Below, in pieces: positions 33,592-41,765 of a DNA stretch of 48,636 bases. The stretch is from Oscillospiraceae bacterium (GTDB taxonomy: Bacteria > Bacillota > Clostridia > Oscillospirales > Ruminococcaceae). A program made the position numbers and the translations under genes. Below the pieces are notes generated by a model. That model ran no database searches. It worked only from the letters and a program-made list of their open reading frames with translations, and was not told where the DNA came from. The stretch lies in NCBI GenBank assembly GCA_017532085.1, contig JAFXJT010000050.1:1-48636 (forward strand), read 5' to 3'. Numbering within the stretch: the first letter of the stretch is position 1; each line of letters opens with the position of its first letter.

Positions 33592-34341
33592 TTAAGATTC
33601 AATGCCGAATGCAGCAGTGAATTCATCCATGGTACCGCAATATGCATTCAGATCAATGAAGGTTTCATCTCCCTCATAACCATCCAGCAAGCCTCTGGGA
33701 TTATATTGCCAGAAGCACCATTTCGGTTCATAGGAAGAAGAGGGTGGTGTGAAGATGCTGCGAATCCAGAGGATATATTCCATATCGGTATCTTTCAGAT
33801 AGGTTTCCCAGCATTGATGGGTTGTATAAATGATTGGCGTTTTGCCGTAATGCTCTGACAGCGCTGACAACATATAGCGCAGATTCTCTTGTACGGTTTC
33901 CGTAGGGGGAAGATGATCGGAGCGATAAAATTCAAGATCAATGACCGGAGGCAGCGCATCGGCTTCGATCGGAACAGTACGGATGAAATTTTCTGTTTGG
34001 GTATCCGCACCGCTGTCGAAGCTGAAGAAATGATAAGCACCGGTATAAAGGCCTGCTGCACGGGCATTGTTCCAGTTTTCGGTAAAGCATTCATCCACGA
34101 GTCCGGATCCTTCCGTTGCCTTGATGAAAGCGAAGGTTATGTTTTGTGAAGCGATGGTTTCCCAATGGATGGTGCCCTGATAGTGTGAAACATCCACGCC
34201 TCTTACCGGATAGCTGCGTCTGGATGGCATATTAAACCAAAGCCTGCCGGAAAGAATCAGCGACACAAGAATCATGCACACTACGCATAAGCCACACCAT
34301 GCCAGGATTGTGCGCTTCACTTTGTTTGTTATTTGTTTCAT
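33592..34341 (-). CDS. Membrane-anchored GH25 lysozyme-type muramidase
   Basis: This is a 249-aa glycoside hydrolase family 25 protein. GH25 enzymes cut beta-1,4 N-acetylmuramic acid-N-acetylglucosamine bonds in peptidoglycan. An N-terminal TM/signal anchor (ILAWCGLCVVCMILVSLILSG) is followed by the catalytic domain with GVDVSHYQGTIHWETI, AFIKATEG, TGAYHFFSF and the catalytic DLEFY. WQYNPRG near the end is also family-typical. Its ATG overlaps the GH74 stop (ATGA), indicating translational coupling to a xyloglucanase. It may be a cell-wall remodelling enzyme or an activity against other bacteria. Confidence 0.93.
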   Translation of the reverse strand: MKQITNKVKRTILAWCGLCVVCMILVSLILSGRLWFNMPSRRSYPVRGVDVSHYQGTIHWETIASQNITFAFIKATEGSGLVDECFTENWNNARAAGLYTGAYHFFSFDSGADTQTENFIRTVPIEADALPPVIDLEFYRSDHLPPTETVQENLRYMLSALSEHYGKTPIIYTTHQCWETYLKDTDMEYILWIRSIFTPPSSSYEPKWCFWQYNPRGLLDGYEGDETFIDLNAYCGTMDEFTAAFGIES

Positions 34342-36518
34342 GAAACGAGATCTCCCATAATAATGCCGCGACCGTTGGTAGCAAAATAAACTCTGCCATA
34401 CATGGAGGCATCACCGGTGATCGAAGGGGTCAGGTTGCCAAAGCATTCGGTTTCGGAGGTCATCTTGATCCATGATTTTCCGTGATCTTCGGTCATGTAA
34501 ATTCCGCCGCCCTGTGCATGAATATCGCCCATAACATAGAGCACCATGGGATCGCCGTTATTTTTCGGCGCACCGACACCAATGGCATTGACCGAAATGT
34601 CTTTCAGATAGGTTATGGTAGCACCGTAATCCTTGGAATAGCCAAGACTTGTGCCGGAACGAATCCAGACAAAGCCGTCTGCTTCGTCGGAGGGCACGAT
34701 CTCACAGTTTTCAGAGACCGCAGCGCCGGTTGCGATAAAGTTTGCGCCTCCGTCTTTAGAGATATACAGCACGCCGCCGGACTCGCCGTAGAAAATATTG
34801 GGATCGCGTTTATCAGCATATACCGCAGCACCCATGCCGAGTCCCTGACTGATATACCATATGCCGCCGAAATCCTTTGTGAAATATACACCGGAGCTGA
34901 TACTGCCGGGAATCCACATTACCGTACTGCCATCAGCAGAAACGGCAGTTATGCCGGCGTTTTTGGCTTCCGGCAGAGATGCAAAGGCATTCCATGTGGT
35001 ACCGCCGTCAGTGGTATAGCGCAGCGGTTCGCGCTTGTCATCATTGGTATAGACCGCAACCTTGCCGTTATTCCATGCGACTGCCAGATCCGATGCCTTG
35101 CCGATCTTCATAAAATGGTTATCATCCGGGCGTACATTGACATCCAGATGCGAGAAGCCGGTCAGATCTCCCATGATGGAATACAACTGTGGCGAGCCGT
35201 TGCTTTTGGGTGTAGAAACGACTTTGAAGATCGCAGTTTCTTCCAGACCATAGGCATCAAATGCGACGGTGACCGGAGTCCCGCTGCCAAGATCCGAAAG
35301 ATTTTTGGTGGAATAGAGTGTTGCACCGGTGCCCCAGCTGACCACATTGCTGTCAAAGGGATCAATTTCCACATCCGCCATCCACCAACCGGTTTGCGCC
35401 GATTCCCGACCCCAATTCAGCCACTGTGCATCGGAAACATCCATGACATAGTGATCGGTGGTAAGATCAAAAAACGGTGTCCATGTATTGCCGCCATCGG
35501 TGGAGCGGTAAAGGTTTTCTCCCTTTGCCGACCAGAATCCCAGTGTTCCGCATACGATTGTATCGGGATCAGTGCCATCTACGGAGATTCCGGAAAATCC
35601 GCCATAGCGATTATCGTTGCATTGTGGAGTAATGTCCTCGAAGGTACCGTTTTTCACGTGATAGCGGCAGACCATGCCTTCCTGCACAGCTGCATTGGGA
35701 CCACAGCTGTCGCTGTAACAAAGATATAGGTATCCATTGTCAGAAAACTCTGCCTGCAGCGGATAAAAGCCGGCATTGTTGGCAGGAAGGGCTTCCCAGG
35801 AAGCACCCTGATCAGAGGAACGATAGATGCATTCGCCGTTTTTCATGGCAACACCGGCATATACATCACCACTTGCGGGTTCAAACTCGATCCACATGAT
35901 GCCGATCTGGTTTTTCTCTTGAAAATAGTCGCCGCTGACAGGAAATCCGCTGACCGATTCCCAATTCTTTCCGTAATCCTTGCTCATATAGAGGCCGGCA
36001 GTACGAGATCCATAAAAGATCTGCTTGTTGTTGTTAGGATTCACCATCAGACGTTCGCCTACACCACGACCCGATTGATTGCCGCCCATGGGAAAGGGCA
36101 TATCCACCTGTGTCCAGGTTTCTCCGTAGTCCTCTGATGCGAGAATGGCTCCGTTTTCATTGGAATAGGTACCACAGGCAGCATAAACCCGATTAGTCTC
36201 CACCGGATCGGTGGCAATGCTTTCGATGCCGATCAGATTCCAGTTTTTTCCGTTGACTCCTCCGAAATGATCGGTGATAGGAACCCATTGTGCATCTGTG
36301 CTGCTTTGGCGATAGGCTCCGCCGATATCGGTTCTGGTATAACGCAGTCCCTTTTCGGTGGGATTATACACAATACCTGTAATATAACCGCCGCCGCCGA
36401 TGGCAACATTGCCCCAGCTGCATTCTGCCTGTTTGACACTGCCGCAAGAGGTGGCAGTAACGAGCATAGAAGCAGCCAGTGTGCCGGCGGCCAGCTTTTT
36501 TACGGATTTTCTTTTCAT
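34338..36518 (-). CDS. GH74 xyloglucanase-like lipoprotein
   Basis: This is a 726-aa protein of glycoside hydrolase family 74, two seven-bladed propellers that cleave the glucan backbone of xyloglucan. The signal peptide ends in a lipobox-compatible TATSC, so Cys25 would be lipidated and the enzyme tethered outside the cell. TRTDIGGAYR contains Asp64, matching the conserved catalytic Asp. GDLTGF (Asp451) is the likely second catalytic Asp, though its surroundings diverge from the usual GDIGGFRH. Many BNR-type repeats (SKDYGKNWE, STDGGNTWT, TTDGGTTWN) are visible. No dockerin or carbohydrate-binding module follows. It sits 24 bp after GH36. Confidence 0.92.
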   Translation of the reverse strand: MKRKSVKKLAAGTLAASMLVTATSCGSVKQAECSWGNVAIGGGGYITGIVYNPTEKGLRYTRTDIGGAYRQSSTDAQWVPITDHFGGVNGKNWNLIGIESIATDPVETNRVYAACGTYSNENGAILASEDYGETWTQVDMPFPMGGNQSGRGVGERLMVNPNNNKQIFYGSRTAGLYMSKDYGKNWESVSGFPVSGDYFQEKNQIGIMWIEFEPASGDVYAGVAMKNGECIYRSSDQGASWEALPANNAGFYPLQAEFSDNGYLYLCYSDSCGPNAAVQEGMVCRYHVKNGTFEDITPQCNDNRYGGFSGISVDGTDPDTIVCGTLGFWSAKGENLYRSTDGGNTWTPFFDLTTDHYVMDVSDAQWLNWGRESAQTGWWMADVEIDPFDSNVVSWGTGATLYSTKNLSDLGSGTPVTVAFDAYGLEETAIFKVVSTPKSNGSPQLYSIMGDLTGFSHLDVNVRPDDNHFMKIGKASDLAVAWNNGKVAVYTNDDKREPLRYTTDGGTTWNAFASLPEAKNAGITAVSADGSTVMWIPGSISSGVYFTKDFGGIWYISQGLGMGAAVYADKRDPNIFYGESGGVLYISKDGGANFIATGAAVSENCEIVPSDEADGFVWIRSGTSLGYSKDYGATITYLKDISVNAIGVGAPKNNGDPMVLYVMGDIHAQGGGIYMTEDHGKSWIKMTSETECFGNLTPSITGDASMYGRVYFATNGRGIIMGDLVS

Positions 36519-36542
36519 TTGGTATTCCTCTTTCGGCTTTGA

Positions 36543-38759
36543 TTATTTCTTTGTAAGGATAAGCTGAATGCTTTTCATATCACCCCAGAGATTGGGAACC
36601 CGGATGCCGCATTGCATCAGAACCGCACCGAGCTGCTCCTGCTGCCGGTTGTTGATGGTATAGAGATACACAGCATCCGGTGCCAGACCGGCAAGGGGAA
36701 TTTTTCGGGAACGCATATTGGCTTCTGCGGTGATTTGAACATAGGTGAACAATGCTTCTGACTGATCTTCGGAAACATAGATCCATGCATCCCAGCCGGT
36801 ATGCATCTGCGCAGCACAATCGGAGCATACAAAAGGATTGCCCAGACGATATTGCAGACCATTTCGCACCAGATGGCTATATTGATGATATTGTTGGATC
36901 TGATGCCGGATCATTTCCTTTTCTTCATGGGAAAGCTGTGTCACATCCAGCTCATAGCCGAAGGTGCCGTTCATAGCAACAAATCCGCGGGTTTCAAAAG
37001 GAGTATTGCGCCCTGTTGCATGATTGGGACAGATACTGACATGTGCACCCATTGCCGAGGGCGGCATAAACAAGGAAGCGCCATATTGAATTCGCAGACG
37101 GTCTCTGGAATCCGTATTGTCCGAGCTCCAGATCTGCGGACTGTAATAAAGCATACCTGCATCAAATCGGGCACCGCCGCCGGAGCAATTCTCCAGCAGC
37201 AATTCGGGATACGTTGTGACCAACCGTTCCATCAGATCATATACGCCCAGCATATAGCGATGCCAAAGCTCCTTTTGACGGCTTGCAGGCAAAGCTGCTG
37301 AACCAAGCTCTGTGAGCTGACGGTTCATATCCCATTTGATATATGAGACAGGGACAGAATCCAAAATGGCTTTGATTTGTGTCCAGATGGCGTCTCTTAC
37401 TTCCTCTCTGCTGAAATCCAATACATATTGCTCTCTGCAGAGTGTCATGGGTCGATGCGGAATCTGAATTGCCCAATCGGTATGCGCACGGAACAGATCG
37501 CTGTCGGGCGAGACCATTTCCGGCTCCAGCCACAATCCGAATTGCATCCCCAGACCTGTTACAGCATCGGCGAGCGGCTTTAAGCCTCCCGGAAGCTTTT
37601 TTTCATCGGGCGTCCAGTCCCCCAGACTGGAATTGTCGCTGTCACGATGACCAAACCAACCATCGTCCAATACAAACAGCTCAATGCCAAGAGCCGCAGC
37701 TTCTGCAGCAAGCTTCTTGAGCTTTTCCAGATCAAAATGGAAATATGTAGCTTCCCAGTTGTTTATGAGCACAGGGCGGGCCTTATCCTTCCATTCGCTT
37801 CGAATCAGGTGACGATGGAACAAGGTATGAAAGCATCGAGACATACCGCCCAAGCCTTTGGCACTGTATACCATCACGGCTTCAGGCGCTTGGAACATCT
37901 CTCCGGGCTGTAATACCCAAGCAAAATCCTCCGGATTGATTCCGATCTGTGCACGGGTAGAACAATGCTGTGTAAGCTCTGCCTGTGCAAAGAAATTTCC
38001 GGAGTAGATCAGTGTAAAGCCATAGGCATCGCCGCAGGATTCGGTGGTTTGCGGAGAAAGCAGTGCGAAAAAGGGACTGTATTGATGGGAGGATTCTCCG
38101 CGCAGACTATCAATGCGCTGTTTTCCGTGACGAATCGGCAGACGATTCACCTGCCGTTCTCTTGCCCAAGATCCATAGAGGGTAAGCATATCAAAGCGAT
38201 CTTCGTCCAGATCCACAGAGCAGGAAAGCACACGTGTCAGCGTACAAGGCGCAGTGCCCATATTGCAGATCTTTACACTGCGCACAAGAGCATCGGAATC
38301 AGAAAAGACAGTATAGCTCAGTGTAACCTGCAAGCCGGTGGGTTGATCCTCCAGCAAAAGCTCCAGTGTTTGCATAGGGGTGCTGATATCCGAAAATGTA
38401 TGAGGCAGACCGTCCAGCACAGGTTTTCCGTCATAAATACGGTGGCAGACATAAGTAAGATCACAGGCACGATAGCCGTCGATATCCTCAATGCCGAAAG
38501 CGGCTTCCCGATAATCTCCTGTTCCGCTGCAAGGATATTCAAAGGGCGTGGTATCGAAAAAACAGGCACGATCACGTGGATTCACCGATGGCGTAAAGGG
38601 ATTTTCATCCAATCGCAGCAACGATGTCAGATCGGTTACAGGCAACCGTTTGCCCCAATAGATATGGGCAAGATAGCCTCCATCGGTAATGGCAAGCGCA
38701 TAGGTCATGTTGACAGTATTGCACTGAAACTGTCTGGCTGCTTCTAAATAATGGATCAT
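36543..38759 (-). CDS. GH36 alpha-galactosidase
   Basis: This is a 738-aa alpha-galactosidase (melibiase), removing alpha-1,6-galactose from raffinose-type sugars or galactomannan. A beta-sandwich N-terminal domain precedes the TIM barrel. The nucleophile Asp lies in KWDMNRQL and the acid/base Asp in SSDNTDSRDRL; FVLDDGWFGHRD and ENCSGGGARFD are conserved. There is no signal peptide, so it acts in the cytoplasm on imported oligosaccharides. The open frame extends upstream into the GH42 gene, but GAAGGATG before 38759 and MIHYLEAARQF set the start. It lies 38 bp after the GH42 gene. Confidence 0.95.
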   Translation of the reverse strand: MIHYLEAARQFQCNTVNMTYALAITDGGYLAHIYWGKRLPVTDLTSLLRLDENPFTPSVNPRDRACFFDTTPFEYPCSGTGDYREAAFGIEDIDGYRACDLTYVCHRIYDGKPVLDGLPHTFSDISTPMQTLELLLEDQPTGLQVTLSYTVFSDSDALVRSVKICNMGTAPCTLTRVLSCSVDLDEDRFDMLTLYGSWARERQVNRLPIRHGKQRIDSLRGESSHQYSPFFALLSPQTTESCGDAYGFTLIYSGNFFAQAELTQHCSTRAQIGINPEDFAWVLQPGEMFQAPEAVMVYSAKGLGGMSRCFHTLFHRHLIRSEWKDKARPVLINNWEATYFHFDLEKLKKLAAEAAALGIELFVLDDGWFGHRDSDNSSLGDWTPDEKKLPGGLKPLADAVTGLGMQFGLWLEPEMVSPDSDLFRAHTDWAIQIPHRPMTLCREQYVLDFSREEVRDAIWTQIKAILDSVPVSYIKWDMNRQLTELGSAALPASRQKELWHRYMLGVYDLMERLVTTYPELLLENCSGGGARFDAGMLYYSPQIWSSDNTDSRDRLRIQYGASLFMPPSAMGAHVSICPNHATGRNTPFETRGFVAMNGTFGYELDVTQLSHEEKEMIRHQIQQYHQYSHLVRNGLQYRLGNPFVCSDCAAQMHTGWDAWIYVSEDQSEALFTYVQITAEANMRSRKIPLAGLAPDAVYLYTINNRQQEQLGAVLMQCGIRVPNLWGDMKSIQLILTKK

Positions 38760-38797
38760 TTTGGTAACATCCTTCGAATTGATCTTTGTTTTTGTTT

Positions 38798-40861
38798 TTA
38801 TTGGGGCTTTGCGATAATTGCACCATAGGGCGGAAGCGGCAGCTTGTTTTGATAGCAGCGTCCGCTTTCCACATCCTGCAGCGGGAAGGGAAGCATAATT
38901 GTCTGCGGAGTACGAGTCCAGTTTTGCAGGAAGTAGAACGCTGTACCATCGGCAGCGATACGCTGATTGGCGCATACGCCATAGGGCAGATCGGCAGGCA
39001 GTGCCTTTTCAATTGCAAGAGATTGTGCTAATGGCAGCAGAAAATCCGCAAAGAACTTGTCCTCAGCAAAGGCTGCCAGATAATAGACCTGTCCTCTGCC
39101 CTCACTGCGGCAGGTCAATACAGGCATGCCGTCGGGCTCACAGGGATTATCGTTGTCATAAACCGCCAACACCTTTGCATCTTCGGCAGCGATCCGTTCA
39201 CACAATTTGTTGAGCTGATAAGTCTTTGCCATATTCTCAAAGGGTGGTTTTGTTAAACGCATCGTCTGATGCTGCCAATCATACAGCGGATCGGTTTCCA
39301 GATAGCGTACTCCTGCCAATGCTGCGAGGCCGCAGGCCGGTGTATCGCCCAGATAGCAAAGATCATGCTCATCCACCACGCCGGTATGGCAGGTCAGAAT
39401 CAATGTGCCGCCCTGCTTGACATAGGCGATCAGCCGCTGTGCGGTTTCTTTGCGCAGCAGATACAGCATCGGCACACAAAGGAGCTTGTAGGCAGAAAAA
39501 TCCATATCCGCATTCACCACATCCACCGGAATGCCTGCTTGCCAGAAAGGGCGATAAAAGCGGAAGAACAAATCGGTATCACCGATATCATCGTTGCGAG
39601 GCCCTTTGGCATCGTTGACCGCCCAGTGATTTTCCATATCATAGAGAATTGCGGTTTGGGAAGGAACTCTTGCTCCGCAGAGTGCATCGAGGGAGGCAAG
39701 CATTTTACCCACACCGCTGACCTCTTGAAAGGTACGGGTATCGGTTCTGCCTGAATGAGATACTACGGCACCATGAAACTTTTCACAGGAGCCGCGGCTT
39801 TGACGGAATTGGAAATACTGAATGCTGTCTGCGCCATGTGCCAGATGGGCAATCGAGGACAGCCGCAGAAAACCGGGCTGCTTGGGACGGCATACACCAT
39901 GCCAGTTGGTTTGCGAAGGTGTATTTTCCATCAGAAGATACGGTTTTCCCAGCATGGTGCGGCAAATGTCGGAATAGGCATCATTCCACATAGCATTGCC
40001 GCTTTCATCTCCGTTATCGGTATTATGAAAGCTTGGATAGCTATCCCATGAAACCACATCCATCAGCGGCAGCAGTTTCCAGTAATCAATGCCGTCATAA
40101 AAGCCCATGAAGTTGGCGGTGACGGGCAGATCGGGATTGGCAGCCTTCAGCGGAGCGATCTCATTGGCAAAGAAATCTACGGTCTGGGCGGTGCAGAATC
40201 GTTTCCAGTCCAGATTCAAACCGTGGATGTTGGTTTCACCCGCAGGAGAAGGCGATTCAATCTGCGACCAATCGGTGTATGTATGTGACCAGAAGGCTGT
40301 CCAGTAGGCGTGGTTGAGCTGCTCCAGAGAACCGTATTTCGCTTTCAGCCATTGGCGGAATGCCTCTTGACAAAGAGGGCAATGGCATTCACCTTGGATC
40401 TCATTGCTGATATGCCAGAGCAGTACGGCAGGATGATTGGCAAAGCGTTCTGCAAGCTTTGTATTGATCTGACGTACCTTTTTTCGGTAAATCGGAGAGG
40501 TATAGCAATGATTATGCCGTCCTCCCTGCAAATCGCGCACGCGCATTGCATTGACACGACGGATTTCGGGGTATTTATGTGCCATCCATACCGGTTTTGC
40601 GCCGGATGGAGTTGCCAGAACGGAATAGATTCCGTTTTCATACAATGTATCAATGATTTCGCTGAGCCAATCTAAGCGGTAATCATGCTCTTTGGGTTCA
40701 AGAGCAGCCCATGCAAAAATACCGATGGAGACACAGTTGATCCCTGCAAGCTTCATCAGTTCGATATCTTTCTGCAGGATTTCGGGGTGATCGAGCCATT
40801 GCTCAGGATTATAGTCAGCGCCATGAAGCATATGGGGCAGAGCTGTCAGATACGAAGCCAT
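38798..40861 (-). CDS. GH42 beta-galactosidase
   Basis: This is a beta-galactosidase of about 687 aa in family GH42, releasing beta-linked galactose, for example from galacto-oligosaccharides or from xyloglucan side chains. HGADYNPEQW is the family start. The acid/base Glu is in WHISNEIQGECHC, the zinc-cluster cysteines in CHCPLC, and the nucleophile Glu in LLMENTPSQTNW. No signal peptide is present, so it is intracellular. The start is TTG at 40867 or ATG at 40861; AAAGGA spacing does not decide, and ATG is given. It leads an eight-gene same-strand run with a strong promoter. Confidence 0.95.
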   Translation of the reverse strand: MASYLTALPHMLHGADYNPEQWLDHPEILQKDIELMKLAGINCVSIGIFAWAALEPKEHDYRLDWLSEIIDTLYENGIYSVLATPSGAKPVWMAHKYPEIRRVNAMRVRDLQGGRHNHCYTSPIYRKKVRQINTKLAERFANHPAVLLWHISNEIQGECHCPLCQEAFRQWLKAKYGSLEQLNHAYWTAFWSHTYTDWSQIESPSPAGETNIHGLNLDWKRFCTAQTVDFFANEIAPLKAANPDLPVTANFMGFYDGIDYWKLLPLMDVVSWDSYPSFHNTDNGDESGNAMWNDAYSDICRTMLGKPYLLMENTPSQTNWHGVCRPKQPGFLRLSSIAHLAHGADSIQYFQFRQSRGSCEKFHGAVVSHSGRTDTRTFQEVSGVGKMLASLDALCGARVPSQTAILYDMENHWAVNDAKGPRNDDIGDTDLFFRFYRPFWQAGIPVDVVNADMDFSAYKLLCVPMLYLLRKETAQRLIAYVKQGGTLILTCHTGVVDEHDLCYLGDTPACGLAALAGVRYLETDPLYDWQHQTMRLTKPPFENMAKTYQLNKLCERIAAEDAKVLAVYDNDNPCEPDGMPVLTCRSEGRGQVYYLAAFAEDKFFADFLLPLAQSLAIEKALPADLPYGVCANQRIAADGTAFYFLQNWTRTPQTIMLPFPLQDVESGRCYQNKLPLPPYGAIIAKPQ

Positions 40862-40905
40862 TGCCAATCACATCCTTTCATTGAAACCGGAATACAGATA
40901 TCGTT

Positions 40906-40934
40906 ATTATATCGCAAACAGTACGAATCGTCAA
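40906..40934 (-). promoter_or_regulatory. Promoter of the GH42-GH36-GH74 run
   Basis: On the minus strand, -35 TTGACG (40929-40934), a 17-nt spacer and -10 TATAAT (40906-40911) are seen. It is the only clear promoter for the minus-strand genes down to 31.5 kb. Confidence 0.78.
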
Positions 40935-40993
40935 GCGTTTTCGCCTATTTTTCTGGTTTTCGGGATCTTGTCATGGGAATTTATGTCAGATAC

Positions 40994-41022
40994 TTGCGCT
41001 TTTTGTAAGGATGTAGTATAAT
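40994..41022 (+). promoter_or_regulatory. Promoter of the HD-domain/GH13 pair
   Basis: -35 TTGCGC (40994-40999), a 17-nt spacer and -10 TATAAT (41017-41022) are seen, divergent from the GH42 promoter 59 bp away. Confidence 0.62.
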
Positions 41023-41086
41023 AATAGTACAAAACATCAAACAGAAAGGAAACAGTGCTGTTTTGGAAGCACTGGAACGAAAGACT

Positions 41087-41725
41087 ATGACAGAGCAGAT
41101 GCGATTGGCAAAGCAGGAAGAATTCATCCGTATTTACAAAGAAAAGATCTTTCGTAAGGGTGCGGATAAACTGCTGGATTATCTTTGCTCGGAAGAGAGC
41201 GACTTTTTCACTGCACCTGCCAGTACTCGATTTCACGGAGCCTATGCAGGCGGCTTGCTGGAGCATTCCTTGAATGTCTATGAATGCTTAAAGGATTATC
41301 TGGCACGTCCGAGAGTGCAGTCTTTGTATGGAATGCAGTATTCGGAAGAAAGCATTGCCATTGCAGCATTGCTGCATGATATCTGCAAAATGAATTTTTA
41401 TACAGTAGATTATCGCAACAGCAAAAATGCGCAGGGTCAATGGGAGAAAGTGCCCTATTATAAAATCGAGGATCGGTTTCCTTACGGACATGGAGAAAAA
41501 TCAGTGTATATGATCCAATTTTTCATGCATCTGAAAAAAGAGGAAGCCTTTGCGATCCGTTGGCATATGGGCTTTTCCGGCCCGGAGGATGCCAATACGG
41601 TTGGCCGTGCATTAGAGCAGTATCCACTGGCATTTGCGCTTTGTACTGCCGATATGGAGGCCAGCTATTTTATGGAGGGTGCAGCGGCGCTGGCATCAAA
41701 GCAAGCAGAGGAAGCTGCACAATAA
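41087..41725 (+). CDS. HD-domain hydrolase
   Basis: This is a protein of about 212 aa with an HD metal-dependent phosphohydrolase domain. Metal ligands are visible as GLLEHSLNV (His60) and ALLHDICK (His97-Asp98), followed by HGEKSVYMIQFF and the C-terminal CTADMEASYF. HD proteins cleave phosphoesters in nucleotides or RNA, but the substrate is unknown here; the pattern recalls the C-terminal half of YhaM-like nucleases. TTG at 41063 is an alternative start with a better ribosome site (AGAAAGGA); ATG at 41087 is given. It precedes the GH13-HTH gene by 40 bp, suggesting co-expression. Confidence 0.85.
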   Translation: MTEQMRLAKQEEFIRIYKEKIFRKGADKLLDYLCSEESDFFTAPASTRFHGAYAGGLLEHSLNVYECLKDYLARPRVQSLYGMQYSEESIAIAALLHDICKMNFYTVDYRNSKNAQGQWEKVPYYKIEDRFPYGHGEKSVYMIQFFMHLKKEEAFAIRWHMGFSGPEDANTVGRALEQYPLAFALCTADMEASYFMEGAAALASKQAEEAAQ

Positions 41726-41765
41726 AATATTTGATGCTTGCTTCACAGAAAGGAGCCCTATTATT

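Noticed and set aside
34482-35729. 415-codon open frame antisense to GH74
   Set aside because: Shadow frame with low-complexity Cys/Gly/Ile content; GH74 motifs on the other strand are unambiguous.
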